Assembly: GCA_014904985.1 (NCBI GenBank)
Contig: MU128929.1
Span: forward strand, 321,911-385,910
Length of the DNA stretch: 64,000 nucleotides
Source: Hydnum rufescens UP504
Lineage: Eukaryota > Basidiomycota > Agaricomycetes > Cantharellales > Hydnaceae
Direction of reading: 5' to 3'
Part shown: one piece after another, positions 47,572-59,931 of the stretch
Position numbering within the stretch: position 1 is the first letter of the stretch
Layout of the letters: every line of letters begins with the position of its first letter
Notes under the pieces: model-generated
The model's database searches: none
What the model saw: only the letters and a program-made list of their open reading frames with translations
What the model was told of the DNA's origin: nothing
Position numbers and translations under genes: made by a program

Positions 47572-49571
47572 TCAAGATGCGCGTGAAATTCCAGTCCTTG
47601 CTGGAGGTAATGGGGGCGGACGCATCGATCCCGTCCCCGGTCCTCTCTTGACATTGTTATCCAAACTCGGGGTCGAAGTGGCTCGCGCAGATCCTGTCTG
47701 GGTCACATTCGACGTTGTATTGGAGCGCGTGCGGCCCCTCGTCGAAGAGGTACCAGTGCCAAGGGCCATCAAGTTTGTAGTCGAGCGCATCGAGCGCAAG
47801 GGCACTTCGTTGGGCCTTGCCACACCTGAGCGGGTTGCTGTCCCTAGCCTGGAGGGTCCTAATGCTACACCGGTAGTTACATCTGTCGCATGCGACGATT
47901 CCGATGAGCTAGTCCGAGAATGCACAGGCCGAGACGTGGCGGGGCGTGAAGCTGCAGCCACGGAGGTTGGTCGTTGAAGTCGCAGACTCATTTGAGAGGC
48001 GGGACGTGACCGGAGCGTCGTTTGCGGCGCAGGTATAGGTAAAGGTTTATGTCGTTCTGAAGATGGCTGGCGATGCGTATGTACACGTGAGGGGAGTGAA
48101 GATATCTTTACAGGGGAAAATGATCGAGATGTAGATGCAGAATTTGTTACGGATGCAGATGGTGGATGATGTGCTGGAGGGCCCGACGCCTTCGGCAGTG
48201 GACGGGAAGGGGCTTTAGGTTTAGAATGAATGGAGCGACGGGCCGGAGACGGGTTGCGAGACACGGTCGGTGTCGGCCTAACTGAATAGGCAGTCGCTGT
48301 AGTACTTTCGCTGGCCAATGAATTTCTTGATCCGACGTGAGGAATGCGACTAGAACGCTCTGCGCGAAGCGCCGGACGTGTGGAACGGGCCGGCATCGAT
48401 GATCGTCTCTCAAGGCCGGCGTCACATTGGAAAAGGGACTCGGTTCTCAACATAGTTAGTGAGGACGCGGGAACGTATGAAGATGGAGATTGATGAGCGA
48501 GATTTGAAGCTTTGGCATCCCACACATTGTACGAAGGATCTTCCGCCACGGACTGCAGGATGTGTCAGAAAGATGGCACGACAGTAACAAGAGACAACCT
48601 TTATTGAAGTTACCTGTTTCATTGAGGTGGAAGGCGTACTGTTGTCTTGCCGAGGGGCATCGGGCATCGTAACAGAAGAATTTGAGGAACTATTCTTTGA
48701 CAAATTGCTCTGCGCTGTAACACTGAGCAAAATGTGTCGAGCGTCGTCAAAAACATAGCTCCGCACTCACCAATACAGATGCAGCCAGGGAAGAGGACAT
48801 CGTTAATTTCCATTTTGAGCTTCCGTTGGGAAACGTCTCAATGGTCCATATCAATTCATCAGTCGATCGTCGTAAGGCACACAGATTGCGTAGTTGTGGG
48901 TGTTTCTACGTACAGTGACGTTAGCAGAAGAAGAGTGAGGAAGGACAGCGGGGGTTGAAACGTACGTCATGATATTCGTAAAACATATCCTTCATCATGT
49001 GTCCAGTGAGGGGATTCGGGCCAGTGCGAGGCTGAGGAGAACCAAGTGAATACTTCGCCGTACGACAAGAGACAATCGATACGGTTACCTGCTTTGGATC
49101 AAATATTGTACTATCAATAGCATCTTCCAGGCCCTGCTGGATTGCAGCAAGCTGCGCTGCATGATCGACTTTCCACCCCCAGGTAGTGGGGCTCCCTTCG
49201 AGGACCGGGCGAGGAGCGGACGTCTCGCGCCTACGGATCTCGTTCTTCCGATTCAGCTCCTGCTGAGCAAGGTGGAATTGTTCCAAGAGCTGGATGGAAC
49301 ACGTGTATCGACACAGAGATCATCAATGCGGCGAAAATCGGAAAAATCGCGCACCTCTTGATCGCACGTCTCCCGAGCCTCACTCAGGATTCTCTCGACA
49401 GCCGGTATCCCTGCATAAGCGACAAGCGTAGTGACCTTCGTGTGCGAGTCAGCGGCGGGATGAGAGGACAGGCAGGGGCATACGCACCTCGTACGCAACG
49501 CGAGCAGGATGATCTCGCTCGTCTCGCTTCCCGAAAACGAAGCGAAAGACGAGGGCCAGGAAGGAGAACAT
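47572..49571 (-). CDS. Unrecognised protein with a long Ser/Pro/Arg-rich tail
   Basis: Seven exons all join in phase 0 to 547 residues: 49,571-49,488, 49,435-49,355, 49,289-49,089, 49,031-48,966, 48,905-48,771, 48,709-48,614 and 48,552-47,572. The first ~220 residues look folded and helical: a hydrophobic start (MFSFLALVFRFVFG), then VERILSEARETCDQE, LLEQFHLAQQELNRKNEIRR and WGWKVDHAAQLAAIQQGLED, then GHMMKDMFYEYHD and LRRSTDELIWTIETFPNG. The last ~330 residues are disordered, basic and rich in Ser, Thr, Pro and Arg, suggesting a phosphorylated linker or microtubule/actin-binding tail (inference). I do not recognise a family. It is divergent from the mitochondrial carrier gene with 97 bp between start codons, so the two probably share a promoter. 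A 199-codon antisense frame over the last exon is rejected. Confidence 0.7.
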
Positions 49572-49668
49572 GGCCGTGGGGGACAAGGATGAAGTCTCAC
49601 GCCAAACAAGAGCCCACGCGCTTTCGGCATTTACCGGAATCCACTTTCAGAAAGAAAAAATATCGACC

Positions 49669-50996
49669 ATGACCAACGTTATTCCTCCCTCTCGCCCTCC
49701 TCGACCCCGTAATAAATGGGTGCCAGCACAATCATGGAAACATTTCGTAGCCGGGGGGTAAGCGTCCCATTCAGGATGCGATATGTGGATCTAACCTCAT
49801 GTCTTACAGGTTGGGAGGCATGGCTGGTGCAATTATAACATCACCTCTGGACGTAGTGAAGACTCGTCTTCAATCCGACATGTTTAAAAAAGCGCCGGCG
49901 CTATCCCCCACGCTTGCACTGGCAGGCTCATCTGGATCTGTGTCAACACTACGACCGACAGGCGCAGGCGGTCTGCTGTGGAATTTTGTGGAGACGGGGC
50001 ATATATTAAGGCAAGCGTCCTGTGCAATAAATGATACACTGGAATATGTCTGGCACTTACTGTCTTTGAACAGAGATATATACAAGTATGAAGGTGTATC
50101 AGCACTTTTTAAAGGTCTCGGGCCAACTCTTGTTGGGGTAATTCCGGCGCGATCGATAAACTTTTTCGTGTATGGAAATGGAAAGCATATTATCGCCAAC
50201 AATTTTAATGGAGGGATAGAAAATTCGGCTGTGCACCTTGCTGCCGCAGCCACAGCCGGTGAGTGAGCATTTCCGATTAAGAGAGATCGGATAGGCGTGA
50301 TATAATGTCGATTGTATAACCAGGGATTGCTACCTCAACTGCAACAAATCCTATATGGGTAGTGAAAACCAGACTTCAACTTTCTAGCTCGCAGCAAGCA
50401 GCATCGTCTTCCTCATCCTCACTCTTATCTCAATCACTGAAAACAGCTACCCCTGTACGCTTTACGAGTTCACTCGATTGTGTACGGCATATTCTGAGGC
50501 ACGAAGGGGTGCCCGGTCTCTATCGTGGGCTCTCGGCCTCTTACCTGGGCGTGACGGAAGGCACGATACAATGGGTTCTCTACGAACGATTAAAGAAACT
50601 CTCTCATGGCGATGGGAAACGTGGTCCCAATGGGGAAAAGATTAGCCTGTTCCAGCAATGGCTGGGCACAATGGGCGCCGCTGGAACGGCAAAGATGGCT
50701 GCCAGTCTTATCACCTACCCACATGAGGTGAGTCTGGGCTGAACATAAGACAGCGGAGAATTGATTTGGCACAATCTCCCCAGGTAATTCGGACCCGATT
50801 ACGGCAACCACTTGATCCCGGCACAGGGAAGACCAAGTACACCGGACTTATGCAAACACTACGACTTGTTCTGGCTGAAGAAGGTGCACGGTCACTATAT
50901 GGAGGATTATCAGCCCATCTCTTGCGTGTCGTGCCCAATGCTGCAGTGATGTACACCATATATGAGGGTGTGCTTGGATGGGGTTCGCAGACATAG
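49669..50996 (+). CDS. RIM2: Mitochondrial pyrimidine nucleotide carrier, Rim2/SLC25A33-36 family
   Basis: Five exons (49,669-49,757, 49,810-50,010, 50,074-50,258, 50,324-50,727 and 50,784-50,996) join in frame to 363 residues. The three carrier signatures are SPLDVVKTRLQ, NPIWVVKTRLQ and YPHEVIRTRLRQ. Family-specific stretches are GLGPTLVGVIPARSINFFVY, GLYRGLSASYLGVTEGTIQW and the extended loop between repeats 1 and 2 that lengthens this family beyond 300 residues. It exchanges pyrimidine nucleoside triphosphates across the inner mitochondrial membrane to support mtDNA and RNA synthesis. Intron 2 is a GC-AG intron (TTAAG|GCAAGC ... GAACAG). All exons are clean of frame breaks. Confidence 0.93.
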
Positions 50997-52693
50997 GCTG
51001 TGATCGCCGCCTTCTCTTATTCCCATTTCCTCTCCTTGTCACTTGCCTGCCATATCAACAGCAGTGGGAGAATGTATCTCCCTTTAATCATCCGGTCTTC
51101 AATCCCCGTTCGTCCAACCCCTTTGCCTAACTTATAGTAGTGTTTGATTGGTACCATATCACATCGTATTACTCCCCTGAAGAGTCTGCTCCCATTCCAT
51201 TTCAGTGCACAACAGCCGCAAAAATTCCATGACACCTACGTATATTCTGTGTCCTTGATACAGCCTACTAGCCCTGCTCAATTCTTCTCGGGTTGGGCTT
51301 ATCGGGTCAACTTTCAACTTTTTTTTTCTTCCTTTCAGGTACCCGTACTATTTGTTACCGGTCACGTTGCCGGACCCTACTAATTGCCGTTGCCCTCCTA
51401 GAGCCCCCAATTCTATTCTGTTGCTCTCCAAATTCATACTGTAGATGCAGACGGAAGGCATCTAAGACCTTGAGCAAAAAATGTGTAGAAACTGCAAAAT
51501 TGCTTGTTCACGAAGTGAATCAGTCCTGAAATATATTAAAATTCACTCATTTTGAATGCCCATAAATGGATTCACCAGGCCTGGGGCCCCCTCACCGTGA
51601 TAAAACTGTTTGTTTGAAATGAGGAAGGTTCTTGACTATCTCTGGGTGGAATATGGGCATCTCTCATGTTGAGGCTCAGTGATGAAGGCCATCAGATTAA
51701 TGGGCATTTTGATCCATGTAAGGTAAGCAAGCCACAACAAGTAAACAAACTGCATCACCTCAACCACAAATTGCTAGCCCCTCCCACCAGCCTCCTCAGC
51801 ATCATCCACGACCCCACCCAGCATGGATTGGGGCACCTGGATGTTCAATCCCATTCCATTGGTGGATCTGTTGGAATTTTGAGGTATGCTCACCAGCCTG
51901 TCCCCACAACTTATCTGGGACCACCTCCACCTCTTGTCAGGAAATACACGGGGTCAAACGAGACCAGCATCCTTGGATTTGTGCCGTCTTTGCCTCAGGT
52001 TACCAAGAATCAAGCAGTGGCAAGTAGTGGGTACACGGAAACCGCCGAATGAAATTCGGGTCTCTGACACGGATTCCTCTCCCAACCCCCAATTCTCATT
52101 ATAATTGCCTATAATTTTTCTTAGAAGTAGATACTGTTATTTCTATGTATATACCAAGTTTGAGGGTGATCCAAGAAGTTTGAGATGCTTAATTGCAGGA
52201 TTTTTCCACTTCGCAGCAATTAGTGCGGGATAAATAGTACCCAAAAATAAGTGGCACATCAAAAAAAAAGTGGAACCCGATGAGAAAACGCGATGAACGG
52301 AAAATGCTTCTCACCTTATCTTCCACTTATTTTTTCAACTTTAAATTAATTTAGGATCCCGTGATCCTGATTACGCTCAGTTCTGCAAAGCTGATCACCC
52401 CTCCTTTTTTTTTTTTTTGACACTTTTCTAATTATAGATGAGAAAAAGAAAAAAAGTTGCAATGACCCCGAGAAGAATTGAGCAGGGCTACTTGGGATCC
52501 ACAATATTACGGTGCAAAAATGTGAATTTTGAGAGTGCGTTTTGCCGAAAATATCTTTGACACGGAACACCATAATGAGTTTGCTGAACTAGTCCTAGGC
52601 AGACACCCGTTTAAAGCATCCCCCCTCTTGATATTATGGCACAGAAATAACAGTGTTTACGGGAAATGCCGATTGCGATTTAATAAGCGCCCC
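50997..52693. other. Intergenic, no confidently supported gene
   Basis: A 128-codon plus frame at 51,666-52,052 is Pro/His-rich and unrecognised. Similar composition (CCTGGGGCCCC, AATGCC words) resembles the repeat-derived DNA at 58-62 kb, so it is probably an old insertion. Poly-T and poly-A runs occur near 51,320, 52,260 and 52,410. Confidence 0.35.
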
Positions 52694-53746
52694 ATGTTCC
52701 AACTGGCTGTATTGAAGGTTGTTTACTGTTTGCTTGCTTCCCTAAGTTATCTAAGGAGATGTATTGTATATTTATAGGATACAATCCCCGTCCACCCCAA
52801 TGCTTTTGGTGTGCCTCCGGAGCAAGCACTGTTGAAAGAGCTGAACAAGAAGTATGCGAATCGCGTCGTCTTTGATGTTGGCCTTGCCATCTGTGTTTTC
52901 GATCTGACAAGAGTAGGGGATGGTGTTGTCCACTTTGGAGACGGGTGTCTTTGGTATAAGGGTGAGATGTCTGCTATTTTCTGATCTTCCAAGAATATCC
53001 TATACCTCTTCGATGTGCGGGAATGCTTGAGTCCTCACCCCTGACTCCTAACAGCCACCTTTAGGCTGGTGGTGTTCCGCCCTTTCGCATCAGAAGTTAT
53101 TCTCGCAAAAGTTAAATCGTCTTCAGAAGATGGGATACGCTGTAAGTTTCTTCTCACTAGCCTTCCGAGAATTGTATCCTGTCGCTGAAAGTGATTCGTA
53201 AAGTGTCCATTGGATTCTTCGATGATATGATCATCCCTCCATCCTACCTGCCGTCGCCTTCTGCATTGTAAAGTCCTCCGATCACGTCTCCGGCCCATAG
53301 ATTCTCACATAGTGGGCTTGGTCTCTACGCCAGTGATCCGAATGAGCAATTATACTTTTGGAATCCTAATTCCGATTCATCCCACCTCTCGCACTTCTCG
53401 ACACACCGGTCACAGAACGCAACTACATCGAGACAGGCGAATACATGCGTGTCCGGGTCGAGTCTGACGAGTTTCATGACGATGAGCCGGGGCCCCCGAT
53501 GGCCGTGGAGGGTATTGCCGTCACTAATCCGAACAAGCGGCCTCCCTATACCCTCGTCGTAAGCCTGATTTCTTCTAGCTCCTATAGGGATGATAGGATC
53601 TACTGACTAGGCGGTGTATCTGCACGTTTGTCCATACGCTCTAGTGCTCAATTGCCGAACAAGGGCTAGGTCTCCTTGCCTGGTGGGATAGTGGTGGCCA
53701 AGATGAAGAAGAGCAGGGTGACGATGCGATGCAGGAGGATGTATAG
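52694..53746 (+). CDS. RPC25: RNA polymerase III subunit Rpc25 (RPC8)
   Basis: Exons: 52,694-52,717, 52,778-52,961, 53,055-53,141, 53,204-53,267, 53,334-53,558 and 53,645-53,746. The N-terminal Rpb7-like half reads MFQLAVLKDTIPVHPNAFG, LNKKYANRVVFDVGLAICVF and FRLVVFRPFASEVILAKV. The OB-fold half has GFFDDMIIPPSYLPSPSAF, an EQLYFWNP strand, MRVRVESDEFHDDEPGPP and the family C-terminus IAEQGLGLLAWW plus an acidic tail. With Rpc17 it forms the stalk of Pol III that contacts initiation factors. The exon lengths total one base short of a whole number of codons, and the frame changes near 53,375 between FWNPNSDS and LLDTPVTERNY, so a base is missing in this sequence or the gene is damaged. Confidence 0.9.
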
Positions 53747-55857
53747 CCTCGACATTTGCTTGCACGTGTGCGCATCGGATGACTGCCCCTCTACGCTACT
53801 GCCAAGAAGGTAAGGTTCCCTTTGCATTGGTTCTTGGGTCATCAGCCTTATGACGAGGGGCTCCCGTGCACACGCCAGTATTTTGTTTCCTGCGTCCGAG
53901 GGGATGCTCCTCAGTTATTCCCAATCAGGGAGTAGGGTAGGACTGAGGGATGGCATCGTCCCGGACGAAAACCCTCTGCGTTATTGAAGATCTGGTGATA
54001 TCCACCCATCCAAGACTTTAGCCCGGTTGCGCTAGTGGTGTCTCAGAGATTTTCAATGCAATATTAGTGCTCACAAGACGTCCGCCTCTCGCGAACCAAC
54101 CATCAACAGAATCAAACATTATCTACCTATAGCGAGTTTCCTCCTTCCATTGTTGTCGGGTTGGCTATTCGAGGACTTTTTTTTTGTGCCAAGTAACCCG
54201 AGGCTAAGTTCTTTCGCTCACAGATTTTAGCCGTCTGGTCCCTGGGTGGTACGCCAGACTTAAGATGGCTGAGTATGCTAGGATGCATTTCTTCATGGCA
54301 ATTATGATTATCTTCTCCATTGTGAGAGTGCCTGTTGAGATCTGGGAACTGGGAATGCTGAGCTCGCAGGAAGGCGCCAGAAAAACACATCGCGTCTGAA
54401 ATTCTGGCTTTCTGAATATTTCATAGTAACGATTCACGTATTTTCCAAGGCTGAGGGATATCTAGAGCCCGAATTCATGGATTTCTGTTCCCCCTCAGCT
54501 CGTTCACGGATTTCAGAGGTGAATGCCTAAAAGTATATGTCAGATCTACTGTACAGATCACCCAGTTGAAGTAGGAGTCTGGGGATTCACCGGATATAAA
54601 CGTTGGAAACGGAATTACAGCCAAGCTATTCGCGTCGGCAGGTAAATCTCCAACACGCGGCATTCCCGAACGATCTTGGATTCTTGGTGATGATCAGCCA
54701 GTTATTACTGTACGGCTGACAAAATATGTTAAGCGCACTTTCTCATTCGGATAGCTCCACCAACTTCATTGCACTGATTGCAGTTTTGACAGCCACAGCC
54801 TTCCACAACTGCCACATCTCAAATCAAAGACGGGGGTGACAGGTCCTTTGTTGGAGAGTGCTATAGTACAGCCTGTTAGGCATTGTAAAGTTTCGGAGGG
54901 CAAGTGAGATAGGCATCTTGAGCCAAAACATGTGCTTTTCTCATCATTGTCCTCGCAATGCAGAGCCAGAACATTGGGACCCATCTGAGTGTGAGCTGTG
55001 ATGGCTGTGGTATCAAAGCCGCAATAGAGTTGGGTCGGAACTATCCGAAGGAGACATGTGCTGACTGCTTCTAGCCTTCTACATATATTTTATCTGCGCG
55101 CGCTAGCTGTACAATGAGTGTGAAGAGCTTTGTTGTTTGTCTTGCATAGGTTTCGCTTCGCCGTGCGGTCGATTCGGACTTCTCTGGCTGGCCAGAGGCG
55201 CTCACCGACCCTCTGTCTGACTTTATCTCGATGCTGGAGCCAATTTCTTCTGCGATATCGTTCCCCTTCCACGATACGTCTCTCCGCTGCTACTTTGTGC
55301 GTTCTCACAGGCTGTGTCGCAGTGCATACCAACGCACGCATCAGCTCAAGGCCTAGGGCGCCAACGATCAGGAGCACGAATTACGAGCGTTGGGTACCTT
55401 GACCATTCTCCTTACTGTGGTCCTTGGACAGCGGAAGCACCTAGACATGGCCCAACCTGTAGGTATCTACTCACTTTCAGTCGAAGCTCCAGCCTGTCTC
55501 CACCTCTCTCTGACTTCATCCCGCAGCTCTCCTCCAATCGGATTGACTTGGATGTTGGTGAACAACCTAGTGCGGACAAGCAGAACTGCTCCCAACACTC
55601 TGGTGTGTGTAACCATAGAGCTGACTTGAGACCTACGTGTGGACTCATGCTGCGTGCATATGTAGTCCGCGTTTCCGGCTTCATCCGCCCTCGAGCTCAG
55701 AGCATGCATGGTATCTGACCCACCTTCGTGGCGGCGCAATCCCAGCCCTCAAGCTAGCGCATCCATAGTAGCCAAAAAGACCCCTGATGGTTCCGTATGT
55801 TGCTCGAGCTCGTGTGCTCACGACTTGCATCTCACCCGCCATTCATTCTAGCCCTCT
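53747..55857. other. No supported gene
   Basis: Frames reach only about 90-130 codons on either strand and overlap each other without coding character. A T-run near 54,180 and CT-rich low-complexity stretches near 55.1-55.6 kb are the only structure noticed. Upstream regulatory sequence of the membrane protein gene is probably at the right end. Confidence 0.35.
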
Positions 55858-57872
55858 GTGACCTGCCGCATTCTGAATCTCCGAAGCTTCACTTTCACCG
55901 CAACTATTCGTATCATTTTGTTCGCCCTGTTCCTGTGTCCTGTTCTTGCTCAAGCGCCAGCGAACGATATCAGCTCTTGGCCCAGCGGTCTGCTTCTTCT
56001 TGCAAGCATTCTTTATGCGGGTCTTGGGACTGAGTCCGACAGTCTTTGGGCATTAGACCCTTCCATCGGCATCTTCCTCTGGAAATGGGCTCCCCACATT
56101 CTCCCTGAAGGCTATGAGTCGCGTCCAATGGGTCAGCAAAGCCTGTCACTTCCTATCCGACATTCGGTCAACGCACGGAACGTCGGACTTTTGGATATGT
56201 TCCAACGACATCACAGCGGCCGCTCGTGCTGAAGCCTTGAAAAAGACCAGCTCCGTTCTTCACCCTGTCACATACCAACACCTCGCAAGCCCCCGGACGA
56301 GAATTCATGGAGATTGACGTCCAAGGGCCTCATAATCCCCGCAAGTTGGACCCCCGTCTCCCTAGGCTGGAGCCTCGTAACCCCAAGCTCCCCAAGCATC
56401 AGACCCAGTCGTCCAGACCCCCCCTCTGCGTGAGACTTCTTACTCTTCGCCGCTGCGGATTATGACGTTTTCAGAGACCGGACGGTGGACGTGTACCGGG
56501 GTAATGAGCTCCAGTTTTCCACGCTGTGGATGCCACACAGCTCTGTCATCGACGTCGACAGCGAGGACAATGCACTGGCCGTGGTTGCTGCACACATGGT
56601 TCGCCGACCCTATTCCCAGACTCGATTGCAAGATTGGGCGAAGAACGAGGGCTTGACTGAAGAAGGACCATGGAGGCTCGATCTAGTTGGGGTAAACCTC
56701 AACGCTGCCCATTTGCGCCATCGACTTCGACTCTTACACCTCGGAATCCGCTAAAGTCTCGGCCTCCTGAACGAGCTTGCATGCGCGTATTACCGAGTTG
56801 TGCGGCACGTCAAGCAACATAGCCATAGCTTTCGTGTGCTCGACTCTGGTCAGCTTGCCACAGTCGACATTGGACAATCACTGTGGATCGCCATTCTAGG
56901 CGGCGAATTGCTCGATAAGGGCCGCGTGACCTTCCAGAATCTTCCCGGTCGCCGGGCCATCAAAGATACCTCTGCGGACCAGGTCTACCTTGAGCGCGTC
57001 CTGGCTGTGCTCGAAGCCGTTGGACCCTACGCGAATACACCCAAGTTCTTCGACCTCGTCTCCAGCGGCGGCGCGTCCCGTTGGCCGACGTATGTCTTCT
57101 TCTTTACAGGGCTCTGCGGACAGATGATTATCTGTTACTTCCTCAGCGTTGGCACGTCTGCCGGCGTATGGACGAGTGTGACTATCGCCAACTCCCTCTA
57201 CTTAGGCAGGCTCACCGACTGGCATACTCTGTTCTTCGGACGCACACCGACGACATTGGAGCCGGGGATGAAGATGTCTGTTCCAGACGCGGGGTCCAAA
57301 GAACCCATGGTTGTCGCCACGTTTGATCGCTCTTCACCCCGCGCTCCACGAGGTCTAAGTCCAGGTCTATTTCTCAACGGTTTTGGTCTCTTGGCTGCTA
57401 TCGTCGGGCCATCTTCCAGGAGCAGACTCGGAAAAGTCTCGGTTTCGGACCGACGGTGCCCACAGCGACCTGGGTGATCTACACATCCATCGGGCTCTCT
57501 CTGGGAATGTCTCTCCTTATTCTCACACTCTTCATTTTTCAACAACTGGACGCGCGTACGTGGGTCGATGACCGTAAGAGGCCGACCCGCTGGGCGATAT
57601 ACTCGACTGTATTCGCATCGCTCGTTATTTGCGCTCTTGGCGCATTTTTTGCGCGCTGTCGTCTTGCACACCTGTGGCCTATCCTGGATGTCCTGACCTG
57701 GCTGTCGGGCTTGCCTCTCGGCATATTCGAGAATGGGCGAATGATCTCGATAGACGATAATTACCTTCATCTGGCCCTTGTCAACCGATGGATGCTTGGT
57801 GCTGTGTCGAGTTCCGTAGGAAGTAGCTTAGGTGGAGTGACTGGAGCAACTGGAATTTGCTGGAGACATTGA
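55858..57872 (+). pseudogene. Multi-pass membrane protein gene with several frame breaks (unknown function)
   Basis: The plus-strand reading begins with a signal-anchor (IRIILFALFLCPVLAQAP) and the segment WPSGLLLLASILYAGLGTES. It continues in a second frame (VQWVSKACHFLSDIRSTHG, ALKKTSSVLHPVTYQHL) and a third (DYDVFRDRTVDVYRGNELQF, STLWMPHSSVIDVDSEDNAL, RRPYSQTRLQDWAKNEGL). It then reads RVLDSGQLATVDIGQSLWI, VLAVLEAVGPYANTPKFFDL and membrane segments TYVFFFTGLCGQMIICYFLS, WVIYTSIGLSLGMSLLILTL, WAIYSTVFASLVICALGAFF and LWPILDVLTWLSGLPLGIF, ending at 57,872. Frame changes near 56,115, 56,315, 56,420 and 56,740 lack room for introns. The sequence between breaks is well formed, so the gene is either recently dead or misread. 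I recognise no family beyond a large fungal membrane protein. Confidence 0.55.
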
Positions 57873-58098
57873 TTGTACTAGTTCATGTTCATCAGGACTG
57901 AAGACTGCTGGAATTTGGATTGGATGGGTGTAATCAATGGTTTGGGGTAATCTATCTGTATGGAAACAAATATGCCCACAGTATTTGGAAGACTGTTTCT
58001 GGGTGTCCCCTAAGACCGCAAGGGGCACCCTATGCTTTTTTCTTCGTCCCCCTTATTTTCTTGTCATTTTTGTACCATTTTTCTTGTTTGTACCACAT

Positions 58099-58270
58099 GT
58101 ATCTCTTCTCCTATCCTGTAAGCCATAAAACTGGCTAGTACTCTCAGATGTTACCAGAGACTTTCTTTTCCCTCTCTCTGCTTGAGCCAATACCACCCTT
58201 CATTGTCCATGAAGGATGCTTATGTAACATAACCTTGCTCTCTAAAGACAGCTTGAATTATGTACAGTAG
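58099..58270 (+). repeat. 172-bp direct repeat, copy 1
   Basis: Nearly identical to 60,711-60,882 (GTATCTCTTCTCCTATCC to TGTACAGTAG). It starts a larger duplicated block: similarity resumes through the GGGGCCCC-rich segment and the hairpin intron at 58,845-59,004 versus 61,040-61,156. Confidence 0.85.
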
Positions 58271-58844
58271 ACAGGCAAAGTCATCAATTGTATCCAGGGC
58301 TTGATTGGGGCATCTTTAGACTTAGATAGTGGCAAACCCAGGCTCATTGGGGCCCAAGGAGCCCAAAAACACCTTCATTTGACTTCTAGGAGAAAATTTT
58401 GGGTTGGCCAAATTTTTGAGCTGATTTTGACCAAAGCCACACTACCTCAGAGGCCACCATAGTGGCACAAAGATGTATTGGTGTCATATTTACCTCTAAA
58501 CCATAGGCTGGATGAACTAAATGACAATAGACATATAAAAAATTATCTACTGGCATGTGTATGGACAGTTAGTTGAGAATAGATTCTACTGTATAGCAGG
58601 CATGGCTCTGGAAAACACTACAGTGGGACTTTTGCTTCTTCACTGCCCACTCTGCTGCTCTTCCTGTGAGGTTGATGTGGTATGCAGACATGAAGCACCA
58701 AGACCAATTGATACAGGCTGGTCAGCCACTTTTCCACATCATATTAGATATAATGAGCCTTGCATTTATTATATCTAACTAGATGTTTTTACCAGGGGGC
58801 CCCTGCAATACAATCAAGGGGCCCCCCAAGCAGCCCAGGGGCCC

Positions 58845-59004
58845 CTGCCAGATTATGCATTATTAATTTATATATTTATTATTATTAGTATTATATTAGT
58901 ATATACATCCATAGGCTCGCCCAGTGGGGCTCACCCTGTGCCCAAGAAGAGCAGCCAGAGGCTGCTCTTCTTGTGCAATTGTAGCTAAAGAAAAAAATAC
59001 TTAC
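58845..59004 (-). repeat. Hairpin intron-like element 1 (160 bp)
   Basis: Donor CCAG|GTAAGT at 59,004; hairpin arms AAGAAGAGCAGC (58,944-58,955) and GCTGCTCTTCTT (58,961-58,972); TATACTAAT word; ends GGCAG before a GGGGCCCC block. Confidence 0.6.
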
Positions 59005-59212
59005 CTGGAATTCACCCCAGTCAGGGCCTGGGTTCCATCTGGGTGATCCCTCAAGGGGTGTTGCTCATGGTTTTTGTTCATGCAGGCCTTTGCGGCTTTG
59101 TTTTCATTTGTGTGGTCATGCAGTCATGCCTGGTTTCATTCCCAGTTTTCATTCATGGCATGTCATTCAGTGGGTCCATGGTCAGGGGTTCATGTCAGTT
59201 CTGGTCCAATAT

Positions 59213-59319
59213 CTAGAGAACTAATTAATGAATTAGTTAAACATGAATGCAGTGCAAAAAGAGCAGCTTTTGCTGCTCTTTTTGCATGGCTGTAGCTAGT
59301 GAGGGGGGTGGGGACTTAC
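59213..59319 (-). repeat. Hairpin intron-like element 2 (107 bp)
   Basis: Donor AAG|GTAAGT at 59,319; hairpin arms at 59,254-59,267 and 59,272-59,285; TTAACTAAT word; acceptor TCTCTAG at 59,213. Confidence 0.7.
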
Positions 59320-59525
59320 CTTATATAGAACCACACACCTGCTGTGGTGGGTGTGTGATTCTGGGCCCTTAGTTGGCATGTTGCCATGGGCTGCATCCCC
59401 ATTTGATGTGGTGCCATATGTTGCATCGCTGGCATGTTGCTGTGGCATGTTGCTATGTTGTGTTGTGGTGTATTGTGGTGTTCGTTGTTTTGCGGGTTAT
59501 TGTGGTGCATTGGCCAGGTCCCAAT

Positions 59526-59636
59526 CTAAAATAAAGTGTATCAGTAAAAGAGATTCCAAAGTGGTACAAAAGGAGCAGCTTATGCTGCTCCTTTTGTGCC
59601 ACAAGAACAAGAAATAAAAATAAAAATAAAACTTAG
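59526..59636 (-). repeat. Hairpin intron-like element 3 (111 bp)
   Basis: The donor is altered (CAAGCTAAGT, either GC-type or mutated); hairpin 59,566-59,597; acceptor ATTTTAG at 59,526. Confidence 0.6.
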
Positions 59637-59826
59637 CTTGTAGCACCCCACACCCACCGCAGTGGGGGTGGGGTACACGATCTTGCACAGGGCCCATGCC
59701 CTTGGGCTCATATGTAATCTTGCATGGCAGTTTGAGTGGGTACTCCCCATGCCCATTGTTCAAGTGTTGATAGGGGGGGTTACAGGGGTTTTCACATTGG
59801 TATTTGTTTGTGCGGGAGGTGAGGAC

Positions 59827-59931
59827 CTGTAATAGAAGCATATATGTTAGTTAAAAATTAAACACTGTGCAAAAAGAGCAGCTTTCACTGCTCTTTTTGC
59901 ATGGGTGTATCTACTGAGGATGGGGACTCAC
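59827..59931 (-). repeat. Hairpin intron-like element 4 (105 bp)
   Basis: Donor AAG|GTGAGT at 59,931; hairpin 59,869-59,900; TTAACTAAC branch word; acceptor ATTACAG at 59,827. The segment 59,638-59,826 next to it is a clean 63-codon frame on the minus strand (VLTSRTNKYQCENPCNPPY at its start). Confidence 0.7.

Noticed and set aside
47378..47977. 199-codon plus-strand open frame
   Set aside because: Lies antisense to the last exon of the Ser-rich protein gene, whose seven exons all join in phase. The plus frame is a compositional shadow of the Ser/Arg-rich coding.
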